64,000 nucleotides of DNA from Acridotheres tristis. Its lineage: Eukaryota; Chordata; Aves; Passeriformes; Sturnidae. Shown here in pieces: positions 35,591-49,182 of this stretch. Position numbers and translations under genes: made by a program. The notes under the pieces are model-generated. The model was not told the DNA's origin and did not search any database. It saw nothing but the letters and a program-made list of their open reading frames with translations. The stretch is from assembly GCA_037013685.1 (NCBI GenBank), contig CM072919.1:26646646-26710645 (forward strand), given 5' to 3'. The stretch's first letter is position 1. Every line of letters starts with the position of its first letter.

Positions 35591-37290
35591 CAAGAGGAAT
35601 ATGTGGCCATTCCTAGCTGTGGGACAAGAATTCTGTCAGGAAAAACAGCAAAAGGGCTCAGAAGCCAGAGACTGCTCTCTCTGTGCCTCCCCTCTTCTTC
35701 CTCATCTCTCTCTTCTCATTTGTCATCTCCTCCTCCCTTCTGCAAGCCATGCGTAGGTTGGGCTACCTGCAAAGTGTCAAATCTAAATCATATTATTTGC
35801 AATGGCGACCCAAGAAATGAAAGGGTTTAGCCATTTTCCTAAATATTTCACACAAAGAAAACGGCCAGACTTCCTTTAGGCAACGAAGTTACTTCTTTCC
35901 TGCAGAACTTTTCTCTGATTTTTCTTCTTGACCGTCAAGCGCTTTGTCAGGACTGAATATTAACATCTAAATGTACCTAGGGTATTTTAAAACACTGGTT
36001 TGTTTTCTGTTCTGCAAACAGAACCACTGCCGTGGAGGCAAATGGACAGAGCACTGCAACTGTTCACACACTCTTCAATACCAAAGAGGAAAATAGATTT
36101 TGCCTAGTTTTAGTTTTAAATTTTTCTTCACTAGGAGTAGTTACCATGAATTGGGAGATCAAACTGTCTTCTGGGATAAGTCAAGATATGACAAAGACAG
36201 TAAAGGAAAGCTGAAAAGCTTAACAGATCTTGCAAATGATCTAGCAGTAAGGTAAGCACTGACTACTCTGGTGTGACCACAGCTGATAAGGCCCAGGTCA
36301 ATCCAGACAGGCTTTCCTTTACCTCTGGGAAGAATTTTTCAGCAAAAAGTGACTGGCATCAGCATCCTAAGAACAGAAAACAGATATAGAAGGTAGCAGA
36401 TTTGATAATTGAGTGCTATTCATTTATGTCAGCTCCTTGTTTACACTTGAGGCTATACAGGCTTTTCATATCAGAGAACTAAAATTATACTAAAAAATAA
36501 GACGGTCATATTAAAACAATGATATCTATTTTTCTAAAACCTGCAGCAGTGATTGGATTTACAAAGTTTTCTAAGAATTGAGTACACACCTCAACTAAAA
36601 AAAAAAATAAATCCAGAGTTTATTGAACAACTAATAATTAAATTATCTTCTTTATTCCTTTTTAAAATTAGATTTTGGCTTATGAAACAGGTGTAGAAGT
36701 ATCCTTTCTGTAATTACATTGACTACAAGAATAGAAACTAATGCTACTACAGAACTAGAACAAAAGAGGAGCTGGAAACCACGTGATAAATATAGAATAG
36801 ATGATTATCACTTTGAGATTAAAAATAAAAATAATTGTATTATTCTCTGTATGTTACTTTCACTTGTTTCCCTTAGTGCTCAGAAACATTATTTCATTTT
36901 ACACTTATCAAGAACAGAAACACTGTGAAAATGTTCTTTTATTCTCTAGAAATAATGTGAAATAGACTGACAAAACCACAACAAATACAAATTCATTTCT
37001 AGAAAATGCATATGTAATATCTCTTTTGATTTTATTGCACCAACAATAAATGAATAACCCCAAATACACCAAAACTATGAATAAAAGGAAAAAAAAAAGC
37101 CTTTCCAATTATGAGGTTTTCAATTTCTGAATATTTTTCATATGTTCAAGCTGTATCTCCAATGCAGCAGATGCCAAAAAAAACATTTTGCTGTGGATAA
37201 TCCCAACTGAATTGCTAAGTAAGCTTCTTTTAAGCCCATATTAAAAAGTGAGTTTATAAATTCTCTGGTGGATTTTTTGTTTTGTTTTGT
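35591..37290. other. Intergenic, no gene seen
   Basis: A pyrimidine-rich stretch (35675-35745) is followed by caatggcgacccaagaaatg at about 35800, faintly like a retroviral primer-binding region but without an LTR that I can define. The rest is AT-rich. Confidence 0.5.
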
Positions 37291-39526
37291 TCTTTCAAAA
37301 CTTTATTGACTGACTTATTTGAACAAAATAAACAGAGCTTTTTTTTTCCTGAACCCACCAGAATTATAGAAGAAATCCCTGTATGTGCTTTTCAGCATAA
37401 ACAAATATCTAAACTAATAATCAGAAATCCCTATGGTTTGGTTTGACACACGATTTCTCTTCCACTCTAGTTGTCAAGCAGTTGGAGAAAGAACCTGACT
37501 TCCATATCTTTCATTTCACATGAACCCTCATTTTAGTGTGAGTGAGGCTTACTGCTGTCCCCATTAAGGGCTGCTGGGTGGGTTTTTTTAATGTGTTCAG
37601 TAGGCATGTGCTTCAATCTAAGGTCAATATTTAGAAATCAAAAGACAATTTAAAGAATATACAGAATTTGTGGTAAGAAAGACACCAAGCTCTCAAAAGA
37701 AATATTTTTTTTAAATTATTTTCAATATAATTTATTACTGGACTGTGAAAAGGGAGGGGAGGAAGGTCTTTAATCAAAAACTTAAAATTACAGTTTAATG
37801 AAATGTGAATCAGCACTCCCAAAAAATGCAAAAAGAAAGCCAGCAGAATTACCAGACTTTTTCAACTTAGTGTCTCCACACATGGAAAAATTAGTGCAAG
37901 AATAAAAATATACAATGGAACCATTTGAAATGCCTCTTTTTCTTGTTTCATCCACTTAATATTTCATGCTGAACAAAATTAAATAGATATAAAATTTAAA
38001 AACTACATTTTAACACAAATTAGTATCTTGCAAGGATCCCCAATTTCATACTGTAATGTAGTATTTACCTTGACAGATACTGACAAGAAGGAATGAGATT
38101 AATCTACACCGAGCTAGCACTACATCATAAGAATTCTCACAAGCATTGCTGTGAATGCAGGAGCCACCCACTCTTGCAGGCAACAGCATTTTTCTTTTTC
38201 AAGAAAAATCTGAAGAATGGTTTGTGCATACTTTCAAAACTTGAAAGGAAATGAAAGGTGCTCAGGCCCAGCCTGGTCTAGAATTCATTTCATTTGCATA
38301 ATATATATGTGTCCTGAGTTTATGGCAACATTTGAGGAAATGAGCACTATCAGGGCAGGAGTTACATTGTCTTTGACTTTAAAGACATATTTATGCATCA
38401 CTTAACTGAATTTTAAGGCATACAAATAGTTAGAGACCCTTGAAAGAAAGATCTTTCTTTAAACTATATGTATTCATGTAAGAACATATCTCCCTAAAGT
38501 CAGATTTTAAAATTATAACGACAGGAAGCAGAATTATTACTTTACAGGCACATGGACCAAGTTCACCCTCATTGATTGCAGAGATGCAATCAAACTACTT
38601 CTTTCGCAGACAAGCTAAATTTTCTGGTATATTGACTTCCTTCCAAAAAAAAAGAGCCAAAGGAAACTATGTGTTTTGCAAAATGAGAAGTATAATCTGA
38701 CGGGGAAAAATATGTGGAGGCCTCTATCAAATTATGTTAAAAAGAAAAAAAATCAATAGGAACCTCTTCTGAATGCTCTCAGAAACTGAAAGCATCTCAG
38801 TTTTAAGCATTGTGTAGATGATTACTTCAATGACTGTTTACAATGCTGATTACTTCAATATCAATATCATTATCAATATAAAAGCTGGGAAGAGGTAACT
38901 TCCAAATCCTGTGTATGTGTAGACACTTACTAAATATACGAAATAAATCACAGATCATAATAAAAAGCCCCCTTACACCTTAAAATTTACTGTCAGCTGT
39001 AGTGGAATTTTTTTTTTTTTAATTAAAGTTTTCTAATGACTGACACTTCAACATCAGGATTTTTTACTCAACACCAAAGTACAAAGTTGCTTCAATAGTG
39101 TGACCTGCATTAGAACACTGGTTGTGTTAGAAATACTTCTGCTGAAAACTTCTTTTCAGATTTTACTCTACAAAAATCATATTGCACAGATTGATTTTTT
39201 TGTTTTCTGAACTTCAACTGTAATCAGAGGACATCAACAGAAACAAATGTGGATACTGCCTAAAATAATTGCACCACTGTCAGACAACAGTCCTACATTC
39301 AGCCTGACATTGACAAAATACTAAATACCAACTGGAACATAATATTCTTTGTGATTTATAAAATTTTTCTTCCAATTGCAACTTTAAAATATTATAAGGA
39401 CAAGGAAGTTCTAAAAGTCAAATAGCATTCATATAAGTTTGTATTAATATCCAGAATAACAGAATATCTAACTTCATTGACTCAAAATGAGAAAAATCAA
39501 TGCCTGTGAGTCCAATGATCTGCCAC
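37291..39526. other. Sequence downstream of TRPM6 (possible extended 3' UTR)
   Basis: AT-rich, no gene seen. A minus-strand AATAAA (37302-37307) would be the signal of a 2.9-kb TRPM6 3' UTR if the nearer sites at 39527 and 39787 are not the main ones. Confidence 0.4.
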
Positions 39527-40169
39527 TTTATTGAGCAAGTTTTTCTTGGTATGTGAAAAGAATTGAAGACAAAGTTCCTACAAAATTTCTCAGACTGTCA
39601 TGACTACTTTTCAAACCAAGAATTCATTAGTCATATATTCTTGGTTTGTCTCTGCATCAAAATCAATAATAAGGAGAAAGTAGTATTTCTGCAATTTCCT
39701 GGAGAGCCTTTTATGCTCAAGAAAAGTGAGCACAGGCCTGAGTGGGGTCTGACTGAAAAATAATGATTCGCAAGTGTACACATTCATTTATTTACTAAAG
39801 AGTAGAAAAATAAAAAATTACTACCACTTGGGAATAAACTTGTCACAGTCATTTTCCTAAGAAAATGCAATTTGTAACCATAATCCACATTATTTTTAAA
39901 AAATGCACTGATGGGACAGTTCATCCAGGCAAGGGGTGACCTGCTCCTGGCAATTCATTAATCAAGAAATTACAAGAAAGGCCAGCACAAGAGCATGGAA
40001 GGACAGTAAATAAAGCTAATTTTTTTCATTCCTTGTCTGTAGGGTCTAGCCGGGGCAGACAGATGCTGCACTCAGTCACCTGTATTTTGTGATTTTGGAC
40101 AAATTCTTGGCAGTGACAAGGGACTGGTTTTGAAGCACAAAAACGCATGGGCTCTCTGCTTCACAGCTG
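39527..40169 (-). other. TRPM6: Probable TRPM6 3' UTR (proximal form)
   Basis: Follows the TRPM6 stop on the minus strand. Minus-strand AATAAA hexamers lie at 39787-39792 (followed by a TGTGT-containing stretch) and at 39527-39532. Which is used cannot be told from sequence alone. Confidence 0.4.
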
Positions 40170-40279
40170 CTATTCATATTCAGAAGGCTCATCTGCATCA
40201 CCAGGTTCTTTGGTGCTCGTTTCCATTTCTATTTCGAAGACTGGACCAGCAGTTTCCAATGTGTAGTCACTTCTCAAAT
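40170..40279 (-). CDS. TRPM6: TRPM6 terminal coding exon, C-terminal tail and stop
   Basis: 110 bp: completes an Asp codon, then 35 codons and TAG. The peptide starts DLRSDYTLETAGPVFEIEM, is rich in Glu/Asp/Pro/Thr, and ends EPSEYE. The DL(K/R)xDY start after the zinc-binding segment and the acidic tail fit TRPM6 rather than TRPM7, whose tail ends differently. The tail beyond the kinase domain is divergent from mammals. Acceptor (minus) cttgccatag. Confidence 0.88.
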
Positions 40280-41177
40280 CTATGGCAAGAAAACAAATTC
40301 AATAATGCAGCCAAGTAAATGTTTGAAAAGCACAAACATCTTGAGCACTGTTCAACCCAATAACTGATGGCAGTTGGTTTGATGTTTCCAGGACGAAGAA
40401 AATCCAGAGCAAGGCAAATAAGAACCAGGGAGTTGAGAGCCCTGAGAGACTCAGTGGTGTGAGCCAATATCAGTGAACCTTCCCTGACTGTGTTAATTCA
40501 GCTCATTTTCCTCTCTATTATCTCCAGCTGTCATGACAAAAATAATCAAACCAGTAACACTGCAGTTTCTGTTTCAGAATCAAACAGCAATTATTACTCC
40601 ACATAGGCAATGAAAGGAAGAAGCTCTCTGTAAGTAAAAAAATCGGTGACTGAAAAGTCATCCAGAAAGTAATCTATTTCGTCTTTCAGTCTTGAAAATC
40701 TGCCACACATGAAACAGAAGCACATATTACCAAATATAAAGTGAACAACAAACAATCCATTTAAACATAAGTAGGGGCTGCAGTAGGGCCAGAAAACCTC
40801 CAGTGAATTTTTCCTCCGCTAATCCATTGCAAATTTTCTACTGTTACTCTTTCTTATTCTAAAAATTATTGCAGATGTTATCTGTAGTGATGACCCTGGA
40901 AAAATGGGCTCCCATTTAGCAAAGAAAGGGAAACAATTCAATAGGAAAAAGCTTTCATGCTGAATGCCAACACTGGGTTGATGACTCCCACTCTAACATG
41001 GATGTTAGGCAAAAGAGAAGTATTCTCCTATCTGCCTTTGCACAGGAAGACTATGCCTACCAGAGTCCTTCAGCTCAACAGAATTTCAGTCCTTGTCTTT
41101 GCAGCACATCAAGGCCTTTACTTTGTTGGTCTTATAAAGTTATACACAGATTAAAAATTAATCTTTGCTTTGCATAC
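40280..41177 (-). other. TRPM6: TRPM6 intron
   Basis: 898-bp intron, AT-rich, nothing recognisable. Confidence 0.85.
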
Positions 41178-41284
41178 CAGGAAGTTTCAGCTTTCTGCAG
41201 CAAGAATTACAACGATGCTTTGCAATGAAGTTTCTTATTGCATCTTCTCCTAAGTTTGCTGGTCCAAATACCATCTTTCCAGAC
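41178..41284 (-). CDS. TRPM6: TRPM6 exon, kinase glycine-rich loop and zinc-binding motif
   Basis: 107-bp exon, phase 1 to 1. Encodes [19 protein letters not shown] followed by [23 protein letters not shown] is the glycine-rich loop of alpha-kinases, placed near the C-terminus in this family, and the His/Cys cluster HRCNSCC supplies zinc ligands of the structural zinc module. The AIRNFIAKH wording is the TRPM6 version. Donor (minus) CTG|gtatgc. Confidence 0.95.
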
Positions 41285-44200
41285 CTGAAAGAAATATTCT
41301 TTAAAAATCAGTGAATCTAAAATGAAGCATTTATAGAGGAGGGAGATGATGCAATTTTTTAACTTTTTTAATCAGTTAGCTCTTTTCATCAAGAAAATCA
41401 AAGGTTAATACACAAGTTAATACAAATTTCTTAGATATGAGATGAGAAAATTGTCAGTTCCAGTAAAATACTACCCTACATATATCCCACATTACTTTTC
41501 TTTTTCTCTAAAGGCAGACAGGACAGGCCCATCAGTCCCTACTAAAACACTCAAAGGAAATCTGGGCACAGTGACATTGTGATGACATTTGCCATAATCC
41601 ACGTGATTCCACTGCAGCCACCACTCATTCCCACTAAGCAAGTAGTTTGGTTCCAGTTTTAATGGTGGGCATGTGAGAACAAAACAGAGCTAACAAGGAC
41701 TTATTTTCTCTCCAGTTAAGAAATACAAAGTCTAGCAAAACCCTAGTCACAAAAACATGCAGCATAGAAAAAAGGAAAAAAATTAAAACCCCAAAACCCA
41801 CAGTTATGCTGCTGACAAGCAAAGTTTTAAAATGTATTGTCTTCATCCTGTGCTCATTTCCATGTGTCTCTTCTCTGACCAATTCATTGTTGCTGTAAGG
41901 TTAGGAAGCAGGGAAAAGATACAGCAACACAGACTTTTTCCAGAAAGCAGAAAAAGTGATTCATTGCAGAAGTAGACAAATTTTTAGAGACTGGTGTGTT
42001 GAACCAAAGGATAGAATAAGTTTATCAGTTCAAGGAAAGTAATACTTCTTGCAAATATGCTTTTACTAAAACATTACGTTTTTCACGCACTTATTCTGTC
42101 AATAACACCAGGTGCTAAACTTTGTTATTAATTCTTTCCCTTCTGTTTTCCTTTGAGTAGCTTGGGAAAACTCAGACTGCTGTTTTTCCTGACTCTCACC
42201 AGCATCCATAATTCATCAATGCTACTAGGGGATCCATTTGTGGAAGTGTACTGCATATTCTGAAAGAAACTGCCACAGCTGCGAACAGAAACCACCTATA
42301 CCCACACACATATTAGAAGTACCACGTAATTACAACAGATTCTTAAGGCAGTTGGAAAGCTATACTATATTTTAGTATAGCTGCACCTTTACTCTCAAGA
42401 ATTTGACGGTATAGACACTATGGAACACAGCACACAAGAAACACTTCCAAAGAAACTTCACAAATGCTACTGTTTTATTTTAATGATATACAGAGTGGAA
42501 ACAGCACATTTTAAAATCTGAAATCAATTACAGCTCTGAGAAACTATAGAAAAATATTCTAATTCACTCAAATCTATGTGCAATTCAAAACTATATTCTC
42601 TCTAAGGAAAGCAGTGTTCAAACATGAAACTCTTCCCTTTTACACAAGGCAACAGCAATGATTAGCCAAAACTACTGTACAAAATTTAGTATCTTTCTAA
42701 TTTCTTGCAGATCCTGGAGATTATGTGTCTCCTGGATCCTCTGAAGGATTCATCTAATCATCTTTTAATGCAAATTAATACATCAAACAAGGGAAGAAGT
42801 GAATTATCAGTCAAGGGTCATATACGCACTTTAAATAATATGATGCAATATAGCCATTTCTATCCTTTGCTGGAATCTGATGAAATGCCATAGAAATAGA
42901 AAGTATTTTCTTGAGCAGGTACAGGAATTTAGGAAGACTTTGCTAATTTCAAGGCCACACAACCACTGATGCTTTCTCTAATCTATTACTCTGTACAAGG
43001 TGAAGCAAGTAAGACAATGACATTTTCTCACGCTGTTTTGAAATTTAAAAAAATATACAAAAAAATATATGTATATATGAAGTAACGTTTCCTCTCTACC
43101 CCGTACTGTTCAAGAGGAATACTGCATTTAAATTTGGAAAGCTATTTCAAGGAATCTGGGGATAAATTGGAAATGAACATCAGCCTAGAAACCATAGCAT
43201 GTAAAGATTAGGGGGTAATTTAACATGAAAAAAAGATTGAAGGAGAAGGCTGTTGAATTTCTTTCCACTGTTTTATCAGTAGGCAGCATCAGAAAGAAAC
43301 ATTTCAATTAAAAAAAACAGGAAAAATCTTTCAGGTGGTGATAATATCAAACTATTGGAAACAGATGCTCTGTGAATGCATCAGTTCTTTTCAGTTTGAA
43401 AATCATAACACTCTTTTCCTCATCTCTGAATCTGGGCTTAATATCCCTGAAAATACACCCTCATTAGCTTTGTTGTGGCCTTGCCAAGTAATGCACGATA
43501 TAAAAAGCACCCAGAGCGTTACTTTTGAGGCAATTCTTCTCAATGTTTGGGCAGGACAGAAGTCTGCAAGGACTGTTAAAACCCTGCTGCTCTGCCTCAG
43601 TTACATCTGTTTTAAAGGAAATCTTGTGAATGTCATACCTGTACCATTTTATCACTTCATACACTCTATGCAGAGCACGTGGCCAGATCTTAACACTGAC
43701 TTGCATCAGCTCAGGATCTGTCTGAGATGTCACAGCATCAGGCATACTTTCCAAACAGATCTATTATATTTGTTTTGATCTGGATGTAAAACCAAGACAT
43801 AAAGCACTACTACAGACCTGCAGCTCACATTTTGCATTGCAAAGTCCTTACCAAAACACAACGTGGATTGCATGAAATAAAAGACTTACATGACACACGA
43901 CAGGATAGTGACATGAGCCAATAAACTAATGGAGTTCAAAAAGCAAAACACAAATAATTTAATGATAAGTAAATCTAAAATTTCAATCAGCCCCATCAGT
44001 TATGTGCCATCTATTTTATTCTACGTTTCCAAGAGAACATGAGCTCAAAGTATCTTTTGAGACAGGTTTTGATCTTATCTAAGTATCTTACCTACAAAAG
44101 AAAACTTAAAACATATCTTGCCTCTATCAGAAATGCTTCTTCTGTGAGCAAATGAAGGTTATAGCAAAGACAGTGCTTTTACATTGTAATTCCTATTACT

Positions 44201-45868
44201 CTTTTAGAAAGTGTTTCTTAAAATTGTATATCTGCTTACAGAAAACACCACAGTTTCACTGCCTTGTTCCTTTAGAACCCTAAATCAAACAATATAGTTT
44301 CACTAGCTGCTGTTCTGAAGATTTCCCTGAATAAAAGAAAATCAAGATGTGTTTGATTAATTAATCAACACTTGCTCTCTAACTAGGACTAACTCTTTGA
44401 CATAAACTCTTTCGATAAACAACAAAAAGGTCTAAAAATAACGTCTGTATGATCAAATGTTATCAATCAATTTTAAAAACTTATACAATAGCAATGACAA
44501 TAGAGAAGAACACTAATAAAAGTAAACTGCATGGTCATAATGGAGATAAATATTATCCTTATTTTAAAGAGGATAAGCTGACTTGCCTTGTGAACTACTT
44601 CCGCCAGTGCCTCTTTTGTGTTTACAGCAATAACTGTTACTGTTTATGTGAACATTGATATGAAAAATCAAGTCTAACAGTAGCAAATCAGAATTTCATA
44701 CATCTGTAGTAATACCCTAAAATTATTTGCTAAAATCTAAAGAACAACTGATTGACCTCTTTGCATCTTTAACTTGAGCTGTCTATGTGGTTCTGTCATT
44801 AACCTATGGCCTATTTAGGTCAAAGATTTTGTCATTGAGAAGTGCTCAGCATATCTTTGCTCTCATTTCTTTGTTTTTTCCAAAATAAATATTATATGTA
44901 CAATACACTTACAGTCATAATTAAACATTAAGGCAGTTATTTGTTATTTATCATTTTGAAATATTAATTATGGTCCCAGAACTAAGAACTTGCTTACAAA
45001 ATTAACTTGGATTTCCAAGTTGTAGGCAAGTCATCTGATATTTGTATAGTTAATTGTCCTTTTTATTACATTAGCCTATTTATATTTGCATCTTCCTACC
45101 TTCCAAACATGAGACTTCCCTTCAATTAAATGGCATGAGCTGAGCAAGGGGCAATCAAGACGAACACCAGGTAGGGGAGAGCAGGCAGGGATGTCAGGGC
45201 AGATCTGGAGAGGGGTGTGGGTTCAGGAAGAATAGGAGATCTGTAAAGAGCAGCCATCAACACCACTGCTTCTGCTCTTACTACAGGAAACACCACTGAA
45301 GAGCAAAGTCACAGAATGGGAGAACAGCCATGATTCTGATTCTAAAATTTGACTCACAAAGACAGACTGCTATTTCTGTGTGTCTAGTCTATCCAGTTTT
45401 TGTATGTTTCCACTCATGATTTACCATCTTCTTATCACAACTCTGTAATCATGCAGTATGATTAAATGCAACATTAAAACCTACAGGAGAGGTTAAAGAG
45501 CCAGGGGCCCTCTCTTCATCCTCTTAAGCCACTGTGGCCCTGCATACTCAATGGAAAAGTCAGGGGAAACTGGACTGCCATATCTGTACCCTTTGTACAA
45601 ATCTGTGAAGAGATTGCTCCCAGCGATGCAACACAGCCTCTCCCACCTTTCATACTCCTCTTACCACATGTTGAGAGCTGAGACATTTAGAGTCCTTCAA
45701 TGCACAGGAGAAGACATAATCTCTCCACTGGCATCATACTGTCATTTAACCCAAGAACCATGTGAAAAAAAAATTAAAACCTCCCCCACAAAATATAGAA
45801 AACCATCCTAAATATACAGACTGCTAGCACAATGTCTGAAAAGACTGATTCAACCAAAAGAAACCTAC
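41285..45868 (-). other. TRPM6: TRPM6 intron
   Basis: 4.6-kb AT-rich intron. It has a perfect 10-bp-stem hairpin at 42358-42382. The 147-codon open frame at 43335-43778 on the other strand has no recognisable feature and is judged chance. Confidence 0.85.
42358..42382. repeat. Short inverted repeat (10-bp stem, 5-nt loop)
   Basis: agctatacta / tagtatagct arms around tattt, inside a TRPM6 intron. AT-rich, so may be chance. Confidence 0.9.
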
Positions 45869-45920
45869 TTTTTGTCTTCAGGTTTAATCACAGATGGATC
45901 TGTAAGGTTTTCCCCAACGC
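45869..45920 (-). CDS. TRPM6: TRPM6 exon, kinase catalytic-loop end
   Basis: 52-bp exon encoding GVGENLTDPSVIKPEDK. Joined to the previous exon it gives LVLDLQGVGENLTDP, the alpha-kinase segment with the catalytic/metal-binding Asp of DLQGVG. Phases 1 to 2 match both neighbours. Acceptor (minus) tttgttgtag; donor AA|gtaggt. Confidence 0.94.
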
Positions 45921-46540
45921 CTACAACAAATAAACAATGTTTGTGTTACAAAGGAAAGTAGTCATGATTTCTAATCTGGCACTTAACAAAAGATGTAATT
46001 AACCATTTTCTTGGCACATCATAAAGTGTCATAGTTAAACTGGTCATGAGCTAGAATGAAAACGCTGTGAGTACAAAAATCTATAAAGTACTGGCAATAT
46101 AGTTCTTACTACAGTTCCGACTTCAGCTGCTTTGAGGTTAATTTATATGTAAATGGAAAGTGCATGCAAATTCAAAAACATATTGAAGGTCAACTAACTA
46201 AAATGTGACCAATCAAAATATTGTTATTTTACTTGGACTAAAGGTACTAATCAGATATGGATCTTACCAATATCAATAGAGCTACTTTTAGACACATGTT
46301 CTCTTCAAGGTAACAAATACAAGCCACAACTTCATGATGTGCAAATATTTGGATCTGTTATTCTTTTCTCTGTTTGGGTGGCCAAGGAAGCATATTAAAG
46401 AAATAATTACATTATGACACTTGAATGCTGATACCTATGTTGCAGTTTTTGCCAAACTGATCAAAGTATATTACCTTTACAAAAACGATCTTTTCTTATA
46501 TCTGACAAAATTGCTGTACTTTTACACTAACGAAAAATCT

Positions 46541-46556
46541 ATGGTCATATGACCAT
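46541..46556. repeat. Perfect 16-bp palindrome with inverted GGTCA half-sites
   Basis: atggtcat / atgaccat, giving GGTCA-TA-TGACC. This is the geometry of an inverted-repeat nuclear-receptor site with a 2-bp spacer, but a site of this length also occurs by chance in AT-rich introns. Confidence 0.9.
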
Positions 46557-46698
46557 GTGATATGCAATTATTTTTATTTCAACATAGTAAATTTATGTTC
46601 TGCAACAAAAATAAAGATTCTGGAGACAGCATAATGTGACTGAAATACCCACAGATTACAATGTAGGCCATTTCAGTTGATGTAAATTAGGCAAAATG

Positions 46699-46727
46699 TG
46701 TATATATATATATATATTTATATGTGT
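46699..46727. repeat. (TA)n simple repeat
   Basis: Alternating TA run in a TRPM6 intron. Confidence 0.9.
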
Positions 46728-47811
46728 ATCTGGAGATGGCCTTGGTATTAAATAGTAATTTTTTGTCTAGATTCATCCTAGTAGAACTCCAAGGAGAGCA
46801 GCCCTTGCACTTTTCCACAGTTCCAGATTAGAGAATTAAACAAGAGGCCAAAACTAGAGCCAATCTCAGTTTGTTTAAGACGAAAACTGAGATTTACATA
46901 GACGTTTATATTCTCTGTTTTTGAGCCAACACAGCTGCTCTGGAACCGTGAGAATTATGTAATAAACCTGAGCAAATTTCATACAAATTCTCATAGGCTA
47001 TGTCAAAGATACATTTATTCTTTCTGTATCACTTTTCCTTTTATGTATAGCTAAAGCAAATCAAGGCAAGAATGGAATTATAGGCTTATTTTGCATAGTA
47101 AGTATGTCTTTTTGCAACTTACAACTTCTGGATGCTTTAAAATATAAATATGTTAAGTCTCTGGCTACCCATAAACTTTTCCGTTAACAGAAATGAAAAG
47201 CAATAGTGTTTATACTGTTTGATGGGTGATGTTCATCTGAACATTGTCAACTGTTTTATCTCCTCAAAACATGCCATCTTCCCACTTACATACATAGAGT
47301 AAAATGATCATATGCTCTTTGAAGGAGTCACTAGACTTTGTAAATAGCATTCAGGCTTACAGCTTATTTAAACTGCATACAGATTTATTAATATAAACAA
47401 TAAAAAAATGCAGATAGTTCACACATTTTTTATAGATTTACGTACATTAATTGTGCATATATACACAAGTACATTTGAATCTCTGTGTTTATATATCTTA
47501 TGAAAAATAAAGACATCTTAACTGTGGAGTGTTTTTTTTGGAGCTGGATGAAATATTCCTGCAGTTTATCTAACAGCTCTTTTGGTCTTTCAGCCTGGAG
47601 GCATTTGAAGCAATATTATTTTCCCATTACACCTACATAACCTAGACTGTTTCTGTGGATTCTCATTTATCTGCATCACACAACAGATACTCAGAGGTTT
47701 CTTGAGATTTGTATTTTCTCATCTAAGTGAGAATTTGGCCCATTCCTCTGTACTAAATTCTCTTTTGAGATGATTACTTTTCATCTGGTTTCAAATAGCA
47801 ATCCTATTTCA

Positions 47812-48565
<754 letters not shown>

Positions 48566-48648
48566 CTTGGAGTATAGGGAATAGTATGAGGCTTCACTTG
48601 ATTGAAGGTATAGATTAACTTCTGGGCAACCCGTTGCTGTTGAATCTC
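48566..48648 (-). CDS. TRPM6: TRPM6 exon, kinase N-lobe
   Basis: 83-bp exon, phase 0 to 2, encoding [20 protein letters not shown] then HTIPYTPR. This is the helix of the alpha-kinase N-lobe that follows HLCLR. Acceptor (minus) cag|GAGATT; donor CCAAG|gtaaat. Confidence 0.95.
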
Positions 48649-48895
48649 CTGAAAAAAGGATGATGTTGTAAACACCACTTCATTTTCATCAAGAAAGGTG
48701 TCATGAATTTGTCAAAAAAAAACAAACAAACACATTCATGCCCTGATTAGATAATAATTTTTTACAAATGCTCAAAAGCTCTTTCCTGTCCAAAAGATAA
48801 CATCAAAACACATGGCAGCCTTGCTGAAGACATTAACAAGTAAGCAGTCTAACATCAGGCTAGGTCAGTCAGAGTTCCTTCAGGTCTGAACTCAC
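48649..48895 (-). other. TRPM6: TRPM6 intron
   Basis: 247-bp intron; nothing recognisable. Confidence 0.88.
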
Positions 48896-49182
48896 CCTCA
48901 GACAGAGATGTAATACTGTGCCATGGTGAAAGATCTTTTGCCAAGTTTGAACCACCTCTGGCAGGAAAGACTTCACAATAAATACTTGTCCCAGCTTTAA
49001 TACATCATTCTCAGACCAAGTACAAATGACCTTCATGGCCCTCCGCAGACCCCCATCCATCTCCTCCTGTGACAGGACTTGGATCATTGCAGTTGTGCCA
49101 CACTGGGACCAGGAAGACATGCTTTTGTCGAGATTCATAGGTGAACTTTCTTCTAGTTGATAGACTGTCACTTCCTCTCCAG
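48896..49182 (-). CDS. TRPM6: TRPM6 exon, start of alpha-kinase domain
   Basis: 287-bp exon, phase 1 to 0. It encodes [49 protein letters not shown] and [15 protein letters not shown], ending HLCLR. The order matches the beginning of the TRPM6/7 alpha-kinase. The Lys of VKSF is the likely ATP-binding lysine. TRPM6 is a Mg2+/Ca2+-permeable channel fused to this Ser/Thr kinase and acts at the apical membrane of kidney and gut epithelium, usually together with TRPM7. No break in the domain. Confidence 0.97.

Noticed and set aside
35790..35825. Retroviral primer-binding site (tggcgacccaagaaatg)
   Set aside because: Only weak likeness, with no LTR border at the required position; left as an unexplained word in the intergenic description.
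43335..43778. 147-codon open frame on the plus strand
   Set aside because: Inside a TRPM6 intron and antisense to it; no domain or repeat signature.
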